The notes under the pieces were generated by a model. That model worked only from the letters and a program-made list of their open reading frames with translations, was not told where the DNA came from and did not search any database. Shown here piece by piece: positions 1 to 10,356 of a stretch of DNA of 64,000 bases. The translations under genes and the position numbers were made by a program. Source of the stretch: Rosa chinensis (Eukaryota; Streptophyta; Magnoliopsida; Rosales; Rosaceae); NCBI RefSeq assembly GCF_002994745.2, contig NC_037094.1, positions 42,483,139 through 42,547,138 of the forward strand, written 5' to 3'. Positions within the stretch are counted from its first letter, which is position 1. Every line of letters begins with the position of its first letter.

Positions 1-527
1 AGTATACTTAGAAGTTTCTAATACATTTGATCGAGTCAAATTCTTTGTCCCTGGTATCATAAAGTTAAAATTGGAAGTTCTCAAATTTCCAAATTTTGGA
101 TGTTTAGTGACTACTTTGTTCAAGATTCTTTTTACATTAGCGCCCACCACCCGCTAGCTAGTCTGTTCTTGTTCGAATGCCATGAGTAAAAGAGAAGGAA
201 ATGTAAGGGATGGAGACATTAATTGTCTGTTACCGAATGATGATTCGGACAAAGAAGACCTTTGTTTAATTCCTCTATTAAAAGTTTTGGTCATAACTGC
301 AGGGGCGGAACTACGATTTGAAATTTGGAGGGGTCGAGACTTGAATATAAATTTTCAACATAACAATTTTAGCATTTTATTTTTGATAAGATAGTATTAT
401 TATTTAGGAAATAGAGAAAATATGTATCAAAAACAATATCTCCATGCACAGATCATTAATTAGATTATGAACCCAGCGTAGAAAAAGAAAGAAATCAAAT
501 ATATGTAATTAACCAAGAGAAAGGAAA

Positions 528-569
<42 letters not shown>

Positions 570-945
570 TACAACATAATGAAGAAGACTCAATGAAGAA
601 CCCCCTAGAATATTTCATAATTTCTCAAAATGAGTAGTTTGCAATTTTATCTATCATGTTATTTGGTTAGGTGTCTCATGTGGGGCAAGTTAAAAGTAGT
701 ACAGTTTAATTGGGTTGAGGACATACAATTGAACTAAACAGTACTCCACAACTTAATTATACACTCTTTAGCTACGCAAAATGACATTAACAAAGGTCAC
801 CGGTCCGCCCAGCATAACTGAAATTCCACTAATGTTAAAAAAAAAAGTAAAAAAAAAAAAAAAACTGAGCTTCCATTCAGAATTGACATATAACAAGAAT
901 CTTTATGCTCATCCACAAATAGAACGATAAGATAGAGACTACAAT
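1..945 (-). promoter_or_regulatory. Duplicated 5' flank of an LRR receptor kinase gene lying left of the window
   Basis: Bases 11-300 align base for base, with scattered substitutions, to 9111-9300, which is the upstream region of the receptor kinase gene at 4888-8998. Shared blocks include 'tttctaataca.ttgatcga' and 'agtaaaag.gaaggaaatg'. Similarity returns around 880-945 with the block ending 'gaacgataagat', matching 9361-9390. The stretch 305-790 between these blocks is extra in this copy; it begins near 'ggggcggaactac', a common plant transposon-end phrase, but I found no clean terminus or duplication for it. The alignment offset of 9100 puts the expected start codon about 100 bp left of base 1, on the minus strand. 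The homology is seen; the gene is inferred. Confidence 0.7.
530..565. repeat. (AT)n microsatellite
   Basis: A perfect run of AT dinucleotides about 36 bp long lies inside the insertion-like part of the duplicated flank. Confidence 0.95.
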
Positions 946-1074
946 GACATCAATAACTGAAAATTCATTTCTTAGGACCTCGAAATATGTAATTTCTAAT
1001 TTTTATGATCGTTTTCAAATGAGTATGGAATTAAATCAAGTCTGCTCCACACCTGGTTCATTGACAAGTCTAAC

Positions 1075-2000
1075 TAGGGCTGGGATTTTTGAACCGAAAA
1101 CCCGAGAAACCGACCCGAAATGGTCTATTCGGCGCGGTTCGGCGCGGTTCTTGATATGAGATTTCTGGTTCCATACAGAAACCGACCCGAGAAAGCTGGT
1201 ATCGGTTCGGTCCCGGTTCCCGGTGTCTTTCATCCCTCAGAACCGATGTACTAAAACACACGTTTTCAGAGGCTGCCGTGCTTCCCCGGCACCGGCCAAG
1301 TCCTCCACCTCCACCATAGGAGCTGCCGTCAAGGTCGCCGCTGCTGCACCAAAATCGAAGGCCAAGGCCAAGCCCGAAGCAGACGCCGAACCGATCAACC
1401 CCAAGAGAAACGTGAATAGGAACATCGGCATTCTGAAGCCAACAAGAGGGAGATCATTCGCAATAACCAGCTGAAGGAGTTGTTTGAACGTTGAAGGGAA
1501 GGAATGGGTCAACTTTTTGGAGATTGGGAAGTTACTTTCGCATCATTTTGTGAAGGCCAAGTGAATGGGAATCATCTTTTGGTTATTATATTGTGTAAAA
1601 GTAGGAAAGGGTCTGCATCCTTCTTTTGAGACCGCAAGTAGGGGTTTTTTAATTGCCCACTAGCCCATGCTTTTTAACCCAAAAACAATAAACAAATACC
1701 CAACAATAAAAAAACTCACTTCTTCATCCCGAATCGGGATTTCCAGTTCATCTTCATCACTTCCCCAATTTCCAGTTCTAGTTTCTTCTTCCCCCAGATT
1801 CTTCCCCAATCTAGATAGCTTTGCTGTTTTCTTACTCTGTAAAGGAACCGGTTACAAGCTATAACCGAACCGAAAAATACGGTTCTAGTTCCAAAACGGT
1901 TCCGGCAAAAAAAAGGGACGACACCGAACCGGAAAAAATATATCGGTTTCGGTTTCGGTTCCGGCAAAAAATGCCAAAAACAGAACCGATCCCAGCCCTA
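1075..2000. mobile_element. Non-autonomous hAT-type DNA transposon with a captured gene fragment
   Basis: The element is 926 bp long. Its termini are a 12-bp perfect inverted repeat, TAGGGCTGGGAT at 1075 and its complement ending at 2000. It is flanked by an 8-bp direct repeat agtctaac at 1067-1074 and 2001-2008, the duplication length typical of hAT transposons. Subterminal regions are rich in 'ggttcggt' and 'aaccgaacc' motifs in opposite orientation at the two ends. There is no transposase, so it would depend on one supplied in trans. The interior carries a SWIB-domain gene fragment (separate entry). A related element with the same kind of ends is at 56829-57941. Confidence 0.88.
1262..1564 (+). 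pseudogene. Captured fragment of a SWIB/MDM2-domain protein gene
   Basis: In frame from 1262 the translation reads VFRGCRASPAPAKSS, then an Ala/Lys-rich linker (AAAAPKSKAKAKPEADAEP), then GILKP, which is the point where a SWIB domain normally begins. It then jumps to ANKREIIRNNQLKELFE and, one frameshift later, to EWVNFLEIGKLLSHHF and a stop at 1562-1564. That is the organisation of small plant organelle-targeted SWIB proteins: transit region, linker, SWIB domain and short tail. The first half of the SWIB domain is missing and there are no introns. About 80 bp of 3' UTR-like sequence may follow. The family assignment rests on these motifs from memory. The fragment lies wholly inside the hAT element, so it was probably captured and moved by it. 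Confidence 0.65.
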
Positions 2001-2040
2001 AGTCTAACTATGACATAGTCTAATGGACCTATTAATTTTC

Positions 2041-2419
2041 TGATGCAGGAGCATATAGGGATCAACTGAGTGATTTTAATATCAGCCAAAATCAAGGCAA
2101 CAGTAAACGTGGCAGCAAATTAGTACTGATTTCTTTCTAATATATTTATTTGTAATTGCATAGATTTAGTGGTATTTTTATTATTAATTGGATAGATGTG
2201 ATATTCATTTTGTAACTTTCTATTTATTACTTTTCCTTATTTTGATTTGACTCTTATGCTATTTAAGCAAGAGTTTGAAATCTTTGTAGGGGAGTTTTTT
2301 TGACATTATTTTCATCATATAGCCGCTTTTCAGCTGTCTATAATGAGTTGTGTTCTTCTTATTTCTGGTGACGTGTGCTATTAGTTTTAGGTCTATGTTT
2401 TAGGACCCGTCCACCATCA
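2041..2419 (+). repeat. 5' LTR of copy 1
   Basis: It runs TG...CA over 379 bp, the same length as its partner at 3562-3940. It contains an 11-bp inverted segment at 2308-2318 relative to the other LTRs of the family (see findings). Confidence 0.9.
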
Positions 2420-2422
2420 ATT

Positions 2423-2438
2423 TGGTATCAGAGCTCTG
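2423..2438 (+). other. Primer binding site (initiator tRNA-Met type)
   Basis: TGGTATCAGAGCTCTG begins 3 bp after the LTR. TGGTATCAGAGC is the standard complement of the 3' end of plant initiator methionine tRNA. Confidence 0.85.
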
Positions 2439-2458
2439 GTGAGAGCGTGGTGGATTCC

Positions 2459-3540
2459 ATGACTCGAAGCAAGCTTGATCAGGGAGGTTCTCGAATGGAG
2501 GGTCGTTATAGCAATGACATGGAGGAAATCAAGATGATGATTCAACAACTTGCAGAACGTATCAACCGCATCGAAACTTGAAGCCTAGGAGGTAAGAGTT
2601 ACGACGGGGAGAGAGACGTCTATCAACGTGTCACTTGCATCGAAACCTCTTGCCAAGAAGGTGTGGGTTTTGACAGGGAGGGAGACGTTAGCCCTTTTCA
2701 TCACTGTGCTCTGTTATGTGAGTCGGACGAAAAGGTGGAACCGGTTAGTTTTGACTATGAAGATTCAAATACTATCTTTAATTTTTCAGTTGATAAAAGT
2801 TTGGAAAAAGAAAATAAAGATGGAGTTGTGGATTTTAGTTTGCCACCAATTTATAATTGCTTTGTGAGGCGTGCAGTGGCAATTGTGATGATCAGATTTG
2901 TGATGAAAATTGTTTGGAGGTTGAAGGTAATATTGATGAACATGGTAGCAATATTATTGATAAATGGTCTGAGCTAGCAGTATGAAATATTACTATGCAC
3001 ATGCAAGGAATTGATCCAATTATACAAGTCGATGAAGCTACTGTACCATCAATTGAAGTGGAAGACCTATACCCATACATAGGTGTTGACAAAATTGATG
3101 TGGGTGAGAGGATTGATTGATGATATGAACTCAAACCATGGTCATATTGGTGATGCCAACGTGGGTTTCAGTCTTGGACTTCCAAGAGCTAGGCATGAGC
3201 CGGATTCAATCTTGGATGAGAGTACTACAAGTGTGAGTTTTGGAGGCATTACCTACAAAATAAATGTTCACAGATCTGTCGATTTTGTTGGGTTTAATGT
3301 TTTCAATTTCCACATTCCCAAGATATTAGTTGATATTGTCAATCAGATAAAAAATGGTGGTAAAAGTTTTGAGTTGGTAAAAACCAAATCTCTCAAGTCA
3401 AGATTAGGAAGGTATTCTAAATATTTATTTATTTGGAATGGACTATTCCAATTGCAGGCTAAACGATTGACCATGATTTGGATGCAATGGATGATTTTGC
3501 TAGGATTCTCTCTAATTCGTGGCTTGAATTCGAGGACGAA
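2459..3540 (+). pseudogene. Broken gag-like ORF of the non-autonomous element, copy 1
   Basis: The reading frame starts at the ATG at 2459 (MTRSKLDQGG) and encodes a short predicted coiled coil (MEEIKMMIQQLAERINRIE). It stops after 40 codons at 2579, where copy 2 reads through. Further in-frame pieces match copy 2 (VEPVSFDYE, GIDPIIQVDEA, ARHEPDSILDEST), but small indels and stops break the frame several times. The function is unknown. It resembles the start of a Gypsy Gag followed by novel acidic sequence. Confidence 0.6.
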
Positions 3541-3561
3541 TTCTTTCCAACCAGGGGAGTC

Positions 3562-3940
3562 TGATGCAGGAGCATATAGGGATCAATTGAGTGATTTTAA
3601 TATCAGCCAAAATCAAGGCAACAATAAACGTGGCAGCAAATTAGTACTGATTTCTTTCTAATATATTTATTTGTAATTGCATAGATTTAGCGGTATTTTT
3701 ATTATTAATTGGATAGATGTGATATTTACTTTGTAACTTTCTATTTATTACTTTTCCTTATTTTGATTTGACTCTTATGCTATTTAAGCAAGAGTTTGTA
3801 ATCTTTGTAGGGTAGTTTTTTTGACATTATGATGAAAATATAGCCGTTTTTCAGCTGTCTATAATGAGTTGTGTTCTTCTTATTTCTGGTGACGTGTGCT
3901 ATTAGTTTTAGGCCTATGTTTTAGGACCGGTCCCCCATCA
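3562..3940 (+). repeat. 3' LTR of copy 1
   Basis: It is 379 bp, starts TGATGCAGG directly after the purine tract, and ends CCCCCATCA before the target duplication ttttc. Confidence 0.9.
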
Positions 3941-3945
3941 TTTTC

Positions 3946-4887
3946 AGGCAACATGGTTCATTAATGTCTATAGCAGTAGCATGTGCTTTTGGAAATTCCA
4001 GAATAAGAATCTGATTGGGTTCTTGTGACTGCTGCACATCCCTGAAACTAGCTTTATTATCCATTGATGGACTTTTCGCATTCCTCCCCTACTATGAAAT
4101 TACTCCAAACTAATATGTAATCCTACAGGTTAGGATTCAAGTAGGGTAACTCCAACAAGGCTATAGCTGTGTAAGTTGGAGACAAGTTTTCATGAACAAC
4201 AAGAACTGAAAGTAATTTTAGCTTCCAGACTCCAATCAAAACCTGAACTTACTGCTGCCTATGATTTAATTGTTGTTGGAGATATAACTTTATGCATGCT
4301 AAATATTCTCTCCAGTGACTTTAGTCACTACTCACAAACTGCACAGTTTTATTTTATTGGAGTTATAGTAGCTAGCTGAGCCTTTTGGGGAACAAATTTT
4401 GTGACTAATCAACTACAACTGAGTCTATACTCTCTATAGATTGTTTATACAAGTGAAGTCAAGCCAAGCCGAGCATCAAGTCGTTTTAATTAGGTTGCAT
4501 ACAAATAAAAAATAAAAAAAATATATAAAATTAGGTTGCATACAAAAAAAATAAAAAAATAAAAACTTAGCGCACCCCACATTTACATATATAAGTGAGA
4601 ATTGAACCATGACCTTTATAATATTGGAATTATAACTTACTAACATGTCACAACCAATAGGACTATTGTCTTACTTGCTTCACAGTGGCTTGAATAGAAC
4701 ACAATAGTGTAAATGTCGAACCATGCAATTATACAAGAAATCTTTGATTTATTTATCTCTACACGTAGACAAAACATTTCAAACTATAACCCAACCAAAT
4801 TAAAGCATGAGAAGTATAGAACTGGAAATGAAATAGAATACAACTTTATAACAACTACAGGGTGAAATTTAGGAAAGAAAAACATTC
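3946..4887. other. Intergenic region downstream of the receptor kinase gene
   Basis: No gene is recognisable. The sequence is AT-rich. A short direct duplication of 'aattaggttgcatacaaa' followed by A-rich sequence sits at about 4485-4565. The part nearest 4888 should hold the 3' UTR of the minus-strand kinase gene, but I cannot place its poly(A) site. Confidence 0.6.
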
Positions 4888-7800
4888 TCAGATAGTCAAA
4901 GCCAAACCATCGAGAGCAAGCAATTCACTTAGTGTTATCATACGTAATGGCTTTGATAAATGCAGCCTCTGATGAGTTTCAAATTGTTGAGAAACTTGTT
5001 TCATTGTTGGACGAGAACGAGGACAGGAATTCAGGCATGCAAATGCTATCTTCATAAGCAAGAGCACTTCCCCTGCAACTTGATGTGTTGGAGGGGAAAT
5101 GCGTTGGTCCAAAACATCTAAAACTGGCATTGGATGGGCTGCTAAGGCAGCTGATGATGATGACGACGATGACCCCAATGATAGAGATAAGAGAAGATCT
5201 CTAGGATGTCTTCCTACAACTATCTCCAATGCCACCACTCCAAAGCTATAAACATCACACTTCTCATTTACTTCCATTGTATATGCCAGCTCTGCTCATA
5301 TATATATATAGACACACATACATACACATACAAATAAAGATCATTTAGTTGAGTAGCAAGGTTCTAAAAGGAATCATTTGCCTAAAAACAAAAGCATAAA
5401 TTTTGGTAGATACTATGGGGAGCAGAGAAGGACATTTACCTGGTGCAACATATCCGTAAGTTCCTGCAAGGGCAGTCCAATTAGTTGAGTTTGGATTTAA
5501 AAACTTAGCGGTGCCAAAGTCTGAAACATAGGCCCCATATTCAGAATCCAACAAAATATTCTTGCTTGATATGTCCCGGTGCACAATTGGTGGCAAGCAC
5601 TCATGGTGCATGTAACACAGGGCATGAGCTACACCTTTAACAATATTCACCCTTTTACTCCACCACAGTTCTTTAGCTTCCTCATCTTTGGTCAACACTG
5701 TGGCCAAACTACCCTTTTCAAGATACTCATACACCAAAAATGAGTGTCGCCTATGTGAACAGAAACCATAAAGCTTCACAATATTTCGGTGTCGCATCTC
5801 AGTTAGTGCCCTGATTTCATTCAAGAATTCATTTTGAAGATTCTCATCATCATCGCATAACAGATGGAGTTTCTTCACAGCTACTGTGTTAGCATTTGAC
5901 AAAGTTACTTTGTAGACAGTTCCATGTTCTCCCTTCCCTATGCAATACATAGAATCAAAATCTTTTGTTGCCCTTACAATTTTCTCATACATCGTCTTCC
6001 CATCAAACTTCAATATCGAAAAAGAAATTTCGACATCCATGTTTTTTTCTTCTAGTTGCTGATGCTTCTTTTTCCTTTTTGCTACAAAAGCAAATATAAA
6101 GGCTAGAAGTGCAATTTCTCCAAGAACAAGGAAGATCACCAGAAGTACAAGTTTATGGTCCTTTTTTGGGCTTTTATTTTTGCAGAGCTGCAAAAAACTT
6201 AAGTTGCCACACAAGCCGTTGTTGCCTTGCAATGCTTCTGCAGGAGCAGCTTGAAATGCTTTGATGTTGGGAAGTGGACCTTCCAAGTGATTGTAGGATA
6301 TGTCAACATACGTTAGCCCATGCATGTCTTCCATACTTGTTGGAATGAAACTAGAAAGATTGTTGTGGGATATATTAAGTATCTCCAGACTCTGCATTTT
6401 GCTAATAGCTGATGTTATATGACCTTCAAGTGCGTTAGAACTCAAATCTAGTTGGGACAGCTGAATTAACTTCCCCAGCTGAAATGGAATTACTTGACCG
6501 AACATGTTGTTGCTCAAATTCAAGTAATATAACTTGACAAAGTCACCTACAAAGCTTGGAATTGAATCATTGAATTTATTTGCTGATAGATCAAGATATT
6601 CTAGATCAATCAATGATTTCAACTCTAAAGGGACACGACCTGAAAGTTGATTGCCATCCAACATCAGTTTCACCATTAAAGCTAATCCCCCAAACTCCTT
6701 TGGAATTTTCCCGACTAAACCATTTGATGAAAGATCCAGCTCATGAATTTGGGTTGCGTTTCCAATCTCAGCTGGTATAGAACCAGTAAATTTATTTCCG
6801 GCTAGTCGTAGGGTTGTTAAATTTGGACAAAATCCCCAATTTTGTGAGATTTCTCCATAAAGTTGATTGTTGCTCACATCAATAAAATTGAGACTAGGAT
6901 AAACACCAAAGTCTTCAGATATGTTGCCTATCAATTGGTTCCCTTCAAGACGGACTCTGAATAAGCTTGTGCAGTTTTTCAAGCTCTTTGGGATTGGGCC
7001 AATTAGATGGTTGTTATGTGCTGTAAAGCGTATAAGAGATCTAGCTCGGCAAATGTTCTGTGGCAAATAACCCGAAAAGTGGTTGTTATCTAGATCCAAT
7101 ACTGTCAATTTTTGGGTATTCCCTAGGTTTTGAGGGATGAAGCCAGAAAGCTGGTTGCCAAAGAGGTATAAATTTTTCAAGTTATGCAAGTCACCGAATG
7201 TTTTTGGAATTGAACCACTGAGTTGATTGGTGTTCAACTGTAAAGCTACCAAAGATTTCATGTTCCCTAGATCTTTTGGGATGGTGCCAGAGAGGTTGTT
7301 TGAATGGAGATAAAGTGTCATAAGGTTGGTCAAATCACCTAATGTTGTCGGAATTGAACCACTGAGTTGATTGGTGCTCAACTGTAGATTCACCAAAGAT
7401 TTCAGGTTCCCTAACTCTTTTGGAATTGTACCAGAGAGATTATTTGAATAAAGATAAAGAGTCGTAAGGTTGGTCAAATCACCCAATGCTGTCGGAATTG
7501 AACCACTGAGTTGATTGTTGCTCAATTGTAGATTCACCAAAGATTTCAGGTTCCCTAACTCTTTTGGAATGGTACCAGAGAGATTATTTGAATAAAGATA
7601 AAGAGTGGTAAGGTTGGTCAGATCACCCAATGTTTTTGGAATTGAACCACTGAGTTGATTGGTACTCAACGATAGATCCGTCAAATATTTTAGGTTTCCT
7701 AACTCTTTTGGAATGGTGCCAGAGAGGTTATTGTTACCAAGGTAGAGTATGGTAATGTTTATGAGATCACCAAGTGATGCTAGAATCGAACCATTGAGTA

Positions 7801-8998
7801 GATTATAGCTCATTGATAGATTCACAAGTGATTTCAGATTCCCAAATGAAGGAGGAATAACACCAGAAAGATTATTTCTGTAGAGATAGAGAGTGGTAAG
7901 GTTGGTCAAATTACCCAATGTTTTTGGAATTGAACCACTGAGTTGATTGGTGTTCAACTCTAGATCCACCAAAGATTTGAGGTTCCCTAACTCTTTTGGA
8001 ATGGTGCCAGAGAGATTATTTGAATTAAGATAAAGAGTGGTAAGGTTGGTCAGATCACCCAATGTTTTTGAAATTGAACCATTGAGTTGATTGAAGCTCA
8101 ACCGTAGATCCACCATAGATTTCAGGTTCCCTAGCTCTTTTGGAATGGTGCCAGAGAGATTATTTGAATAAAGATAAAGAGTGGTAAGGTAGGTCAAATC
8201 ACCCAATGTTTTTGGAATTGATCCACTGAGTCGATTGATGCTCAACTGCAGATCTACCAAAGATTTTAGGTTCCCTAACTCTTTTGGGATGGTGCCAGAG
8301 AGGTTATTTTTACCGAGGTAGAGTATGGTAATGTTTATGAGCCCACCAAGTGATGCTGGAATTGAACCATTGAGTAGATTGTAGCTCATTGATAGATTCA
8401 CAAGTGATTTAAGATTCCCTAATGAAGGAGGAATATCATCAGAAAGATTATTTCTGTGGAGATGGAGAGAGGTAAGATTTCTGAGAAGACCAATTTTTGG
8501 TGGAATTCTCCCGGATAACTGGTTATTGGAGAGGTCAAGATGAAAGAGTTTGGAGAGGAAACTGATGTGAGGTGGGATAACATCAAAGAGTTTATTGAAG
8601 CTGAGATCAAGATATTCAAGACAGGGGAAGGATGAGAATGAAAATTCATGTAGCATACCTTGTATTCCGGAACTGGCAATGGTTATGTTGGTGACTCTTC
8701 CAGCAGCATTGCATGAAATACCAGTCCAAATGCATGGGCTTCCGTTTGCTTTGGGGGTGCTGGAAGAATTGGTGGCATTGGTATCAGAACTCTTGGGAAG
8801 GTAAATCCAATCCTTGAGCTGGTTATTATGAGAGGTTTGATTTAGAAAGCTGGCTTTCCATTTGAGAAGAGCCTCCGCTTCAGTAGTTGAACTAGCAGAA
8901 GCAAAATGTGGAAAGTAATTTTGTGATGAAAGTAGGTGAACGTGCAAGAGAAGACAGTAAATTAAAGGGCATACTCTATCAAAAGTTAAAGATCTCAT
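4888..8998 (-). CDS. LRR receptor-like serine/threonine kinase, MIK2-like, intact, two exons
   Basis: Plasma-membrane receptor kinase with exons 8998-5440 and 5291-4888, giving 1320 residues. The 148-bp intron is GT...AG and falls inside the codon after GYVAP; joining restores GYVAPELAYT and then CDVYSFGV. Order of parts: signal peptide (1 to about 35), Cys-capped N-terminal LRR domain ([15 protein letters not shown] to CIWTGISC), a long LRR array (about 110-900), one transmembrane helix near 945-968 ([20 protein letters not shown]) followed by basic KRKKK, then the kinase. Kinase hallmarks are intact: [10 protein letters not shown] loop, VAVKK lysine, HRDISSKN (an RD kinase), DFGTAK and APE. 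A Ser run lies in the C-lobe. The closest family I recognise is MIK2 (MDIS1-interacting kinase 2), whose Arabidopsis member senses SCOOP peptides; the ligand here is unknown. The middle of the LRR array is a 144-bp tandem expansion. The ATG chosen is the first in frame and precedes the signal peptide. Confidence 0.93.
7257..8416 (-). repeat. 144-bp tandem repeat array encoding paired LRRs
   Basis: The block 'ttcaggttccctaactc' and its variants recur at 7257, 7401, 7545, 7689, 7833, 7977, 8121, 8265 and 8409, exactly 144 bp apart each time. Each unit encodes two 24-residue LRRs of the type [17 protein letters not shown] and [17 protein letters not shown]. The units at 7833 and 8409 share a distinct variant ([22 protein letters not shown]), which points to a 576-bp, four-unit duplication on top of the 144-bp steps. 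Confidence 0.93.
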
Positions 8999-9064
8999 GG
9001 CTCTTGTTTAATTTGTTTGGGTAAACAATGCATGCATGTAATAGCTATTCAACCCAATTAGGCA

Positions 9065-9075
9065 TTATTTATAGG
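9065..9075 (-). promoter_or_regulatory. TATA box of the receptor kinase gene
   Basis: The minus strand reads CTATAAATAA about 70 bp upstream of the start codon at 8998, a suitable spacing for a plant promoter with a short 5' UTR. Confidence 0.6.
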
Positions 9076-9671
9076 CTTGGTACGCATATCTTATCTTTTG
9101 GGTTTAGTTTGGAGTTTCTAATACACTTGATCGAGTCAAAGTCTTCGTCCCTTGTTTCTACAAAGTTAACATTGGAAACAACCCTAGTTGGTTCTTATTT
9201 CGAATATCGATCAGGAGTAAAAGGGAAGGAAATGGAACTGATGGAGACACTAATTAATTGACAGTCACTGAGTGAAGATGACCTTTGGACGTCAACTGTG
9301 CTACTAGTTCTCGCCTTAACTGATCTTCAATCAAGAATTAACAACGTACATAAATCTTTAGGGTCATCCACTAGAATAAGACGATAAGATTGAATGATTG
9401 ATGGACTGAAATTTGAGCTATTCTAACAACCTTCGCATAAGGTTGTTTTATTTTTTATTTTAGCACTCTGAAATTTAAGGTACATAGTAATTTAAAATGT
9501 GGTATAATGTTGTATGTGAATAGACTTAGCGTTTTATGACATTGTATATTGGCTGATTTGCTTAGTTATCCCATATTATCCACCTGTATTGTATTACAGA
9601 AGCAACATTGAAGTCAGCTACCGAAAATAATTTGCTTGTTCATCACCTCATAATTTCCTTGTTTTAGTTTT
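9076..9671. other. Upstream region of the receptor kinase gene
   Basis: No gene is seen. 9103-9390 is the segment duplicated at the left edge of the window. The rest is AT-rich single-copy-looking sequence up to the MITE at 9672. Confidence 0.6.
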
Positions 9672-10092
9672 GGGTTATTATCTGAACTTATCTTCTATTT
9701 TATCGATGGTACCTGAACTTCAATTTTGATCACAACCAGTACCCAAACTTTTCGATATCATTTTAAATGGGACCTAAAGCCACCTTCAGTCACTATTCCG
9801 GCCAAAAAAGCCAAATCTAAAATTAAAAAAAAAAAAAAAAAAACAAGTTCAAGGAAAGTCTATTACAAAAAATCATCACTACTATATATGATTCCAACCC
9901 TTGAAACCATCAAAAATCATCACTATGATCGCCTCCCATGCTGTTTTTAGTCGGAATAGTGACCGGAGGTGGCTCTAGGTACCATTTAAAATGAAATCGA
10001 AAAGTTCGGGTACCGGTTGTGATCAAAATTAAAGTTCAGGTATCATCGATAAGATTGAGGTATAGTTCAGGTACCATTTGTGATAATAACCC
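9672..10092. mobile_element. MULE-type MITE (421 bp)
   Basis: Long inverted terminal repeats of about 130 bp begin GGGTTATTATC at 9672 and end with its complement at 10092. Both arms contain 'ggtacctgaact' and 'cacaacc.gtaccc' phrases in inverse order. The 9-bp duplication tttagtttt flanks it (9663-9671, 10093-10101). Long arms plus a 9-bp duplication are the Mutator-like signature. The interior has only an A-run and short unique sequence, with no transposase. Confidence 0.88.
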
Positions 10093-10356
10093 TTTAGTTT
10101 TAGGTCTCCCTGCATTGGTTAATTTTTTACTTGCTGTAGTTGCTATCTTCTCCTTCATGTACTGTTCTTTCTTGACCATGGTGGTTGTGGGTAGGCGAAG
10201 ACTTCAAAGTCTTCATCCTTGTCAGCTGAAATGTTGTCAATCTTTTTCTTTCTTCTTTTGGCATTTTTCCTTTTCCTTTTTCTTTTTTACTTTTTCAAAC
10301 TTGTTTTTTTTTTTTTTAGTTGAAGGAGGTTAGACTTTATTGATAATAAAAAAACT

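Larger units (their letters stand above)
2041..3940 (+). mobile_element. Non-autonomous LTR retrotransposon, copy 1 (Gypsy-derived, 1.9 kb)
   Basis: Two 379-bp LTRs (2041-2419, 3562-3940) begin TGATGCAGGAGC and end CCATCA. The element is flanked by the 5-bp target duplication ttttc (2036-2040, 3941-3945). An initiator-Met-type primer binding site follows the 5' LTR, and a purine tract (ccaggggagt, 3551-3560) precedes the 3' LTR. The 1.14-kb interior has no protease, reverse transcriptase, RNase H or integrase. It keeps a gag-like start and, just before the purine tract, phrases such as TNSFQPGESDAGA in one frame, which resemble the end of Gypsy pol. I read it as a deletion derivative that uses the proteins of a relative. 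The LTRs differ at about a dozen sites, so the insertion is not very recent. Confidence 0.88.

Noticed and set aside
2423..2438. tRNA-like sequence
   Set aside because: Only the 12-16 nt primer binding complement is present; there is no cloverleaf.
6580..6780. Plus-strand ORFs within the kinase gene (also 8595-8804)
   Set aside because: They are antisense shadows of the LRR coding sequence.
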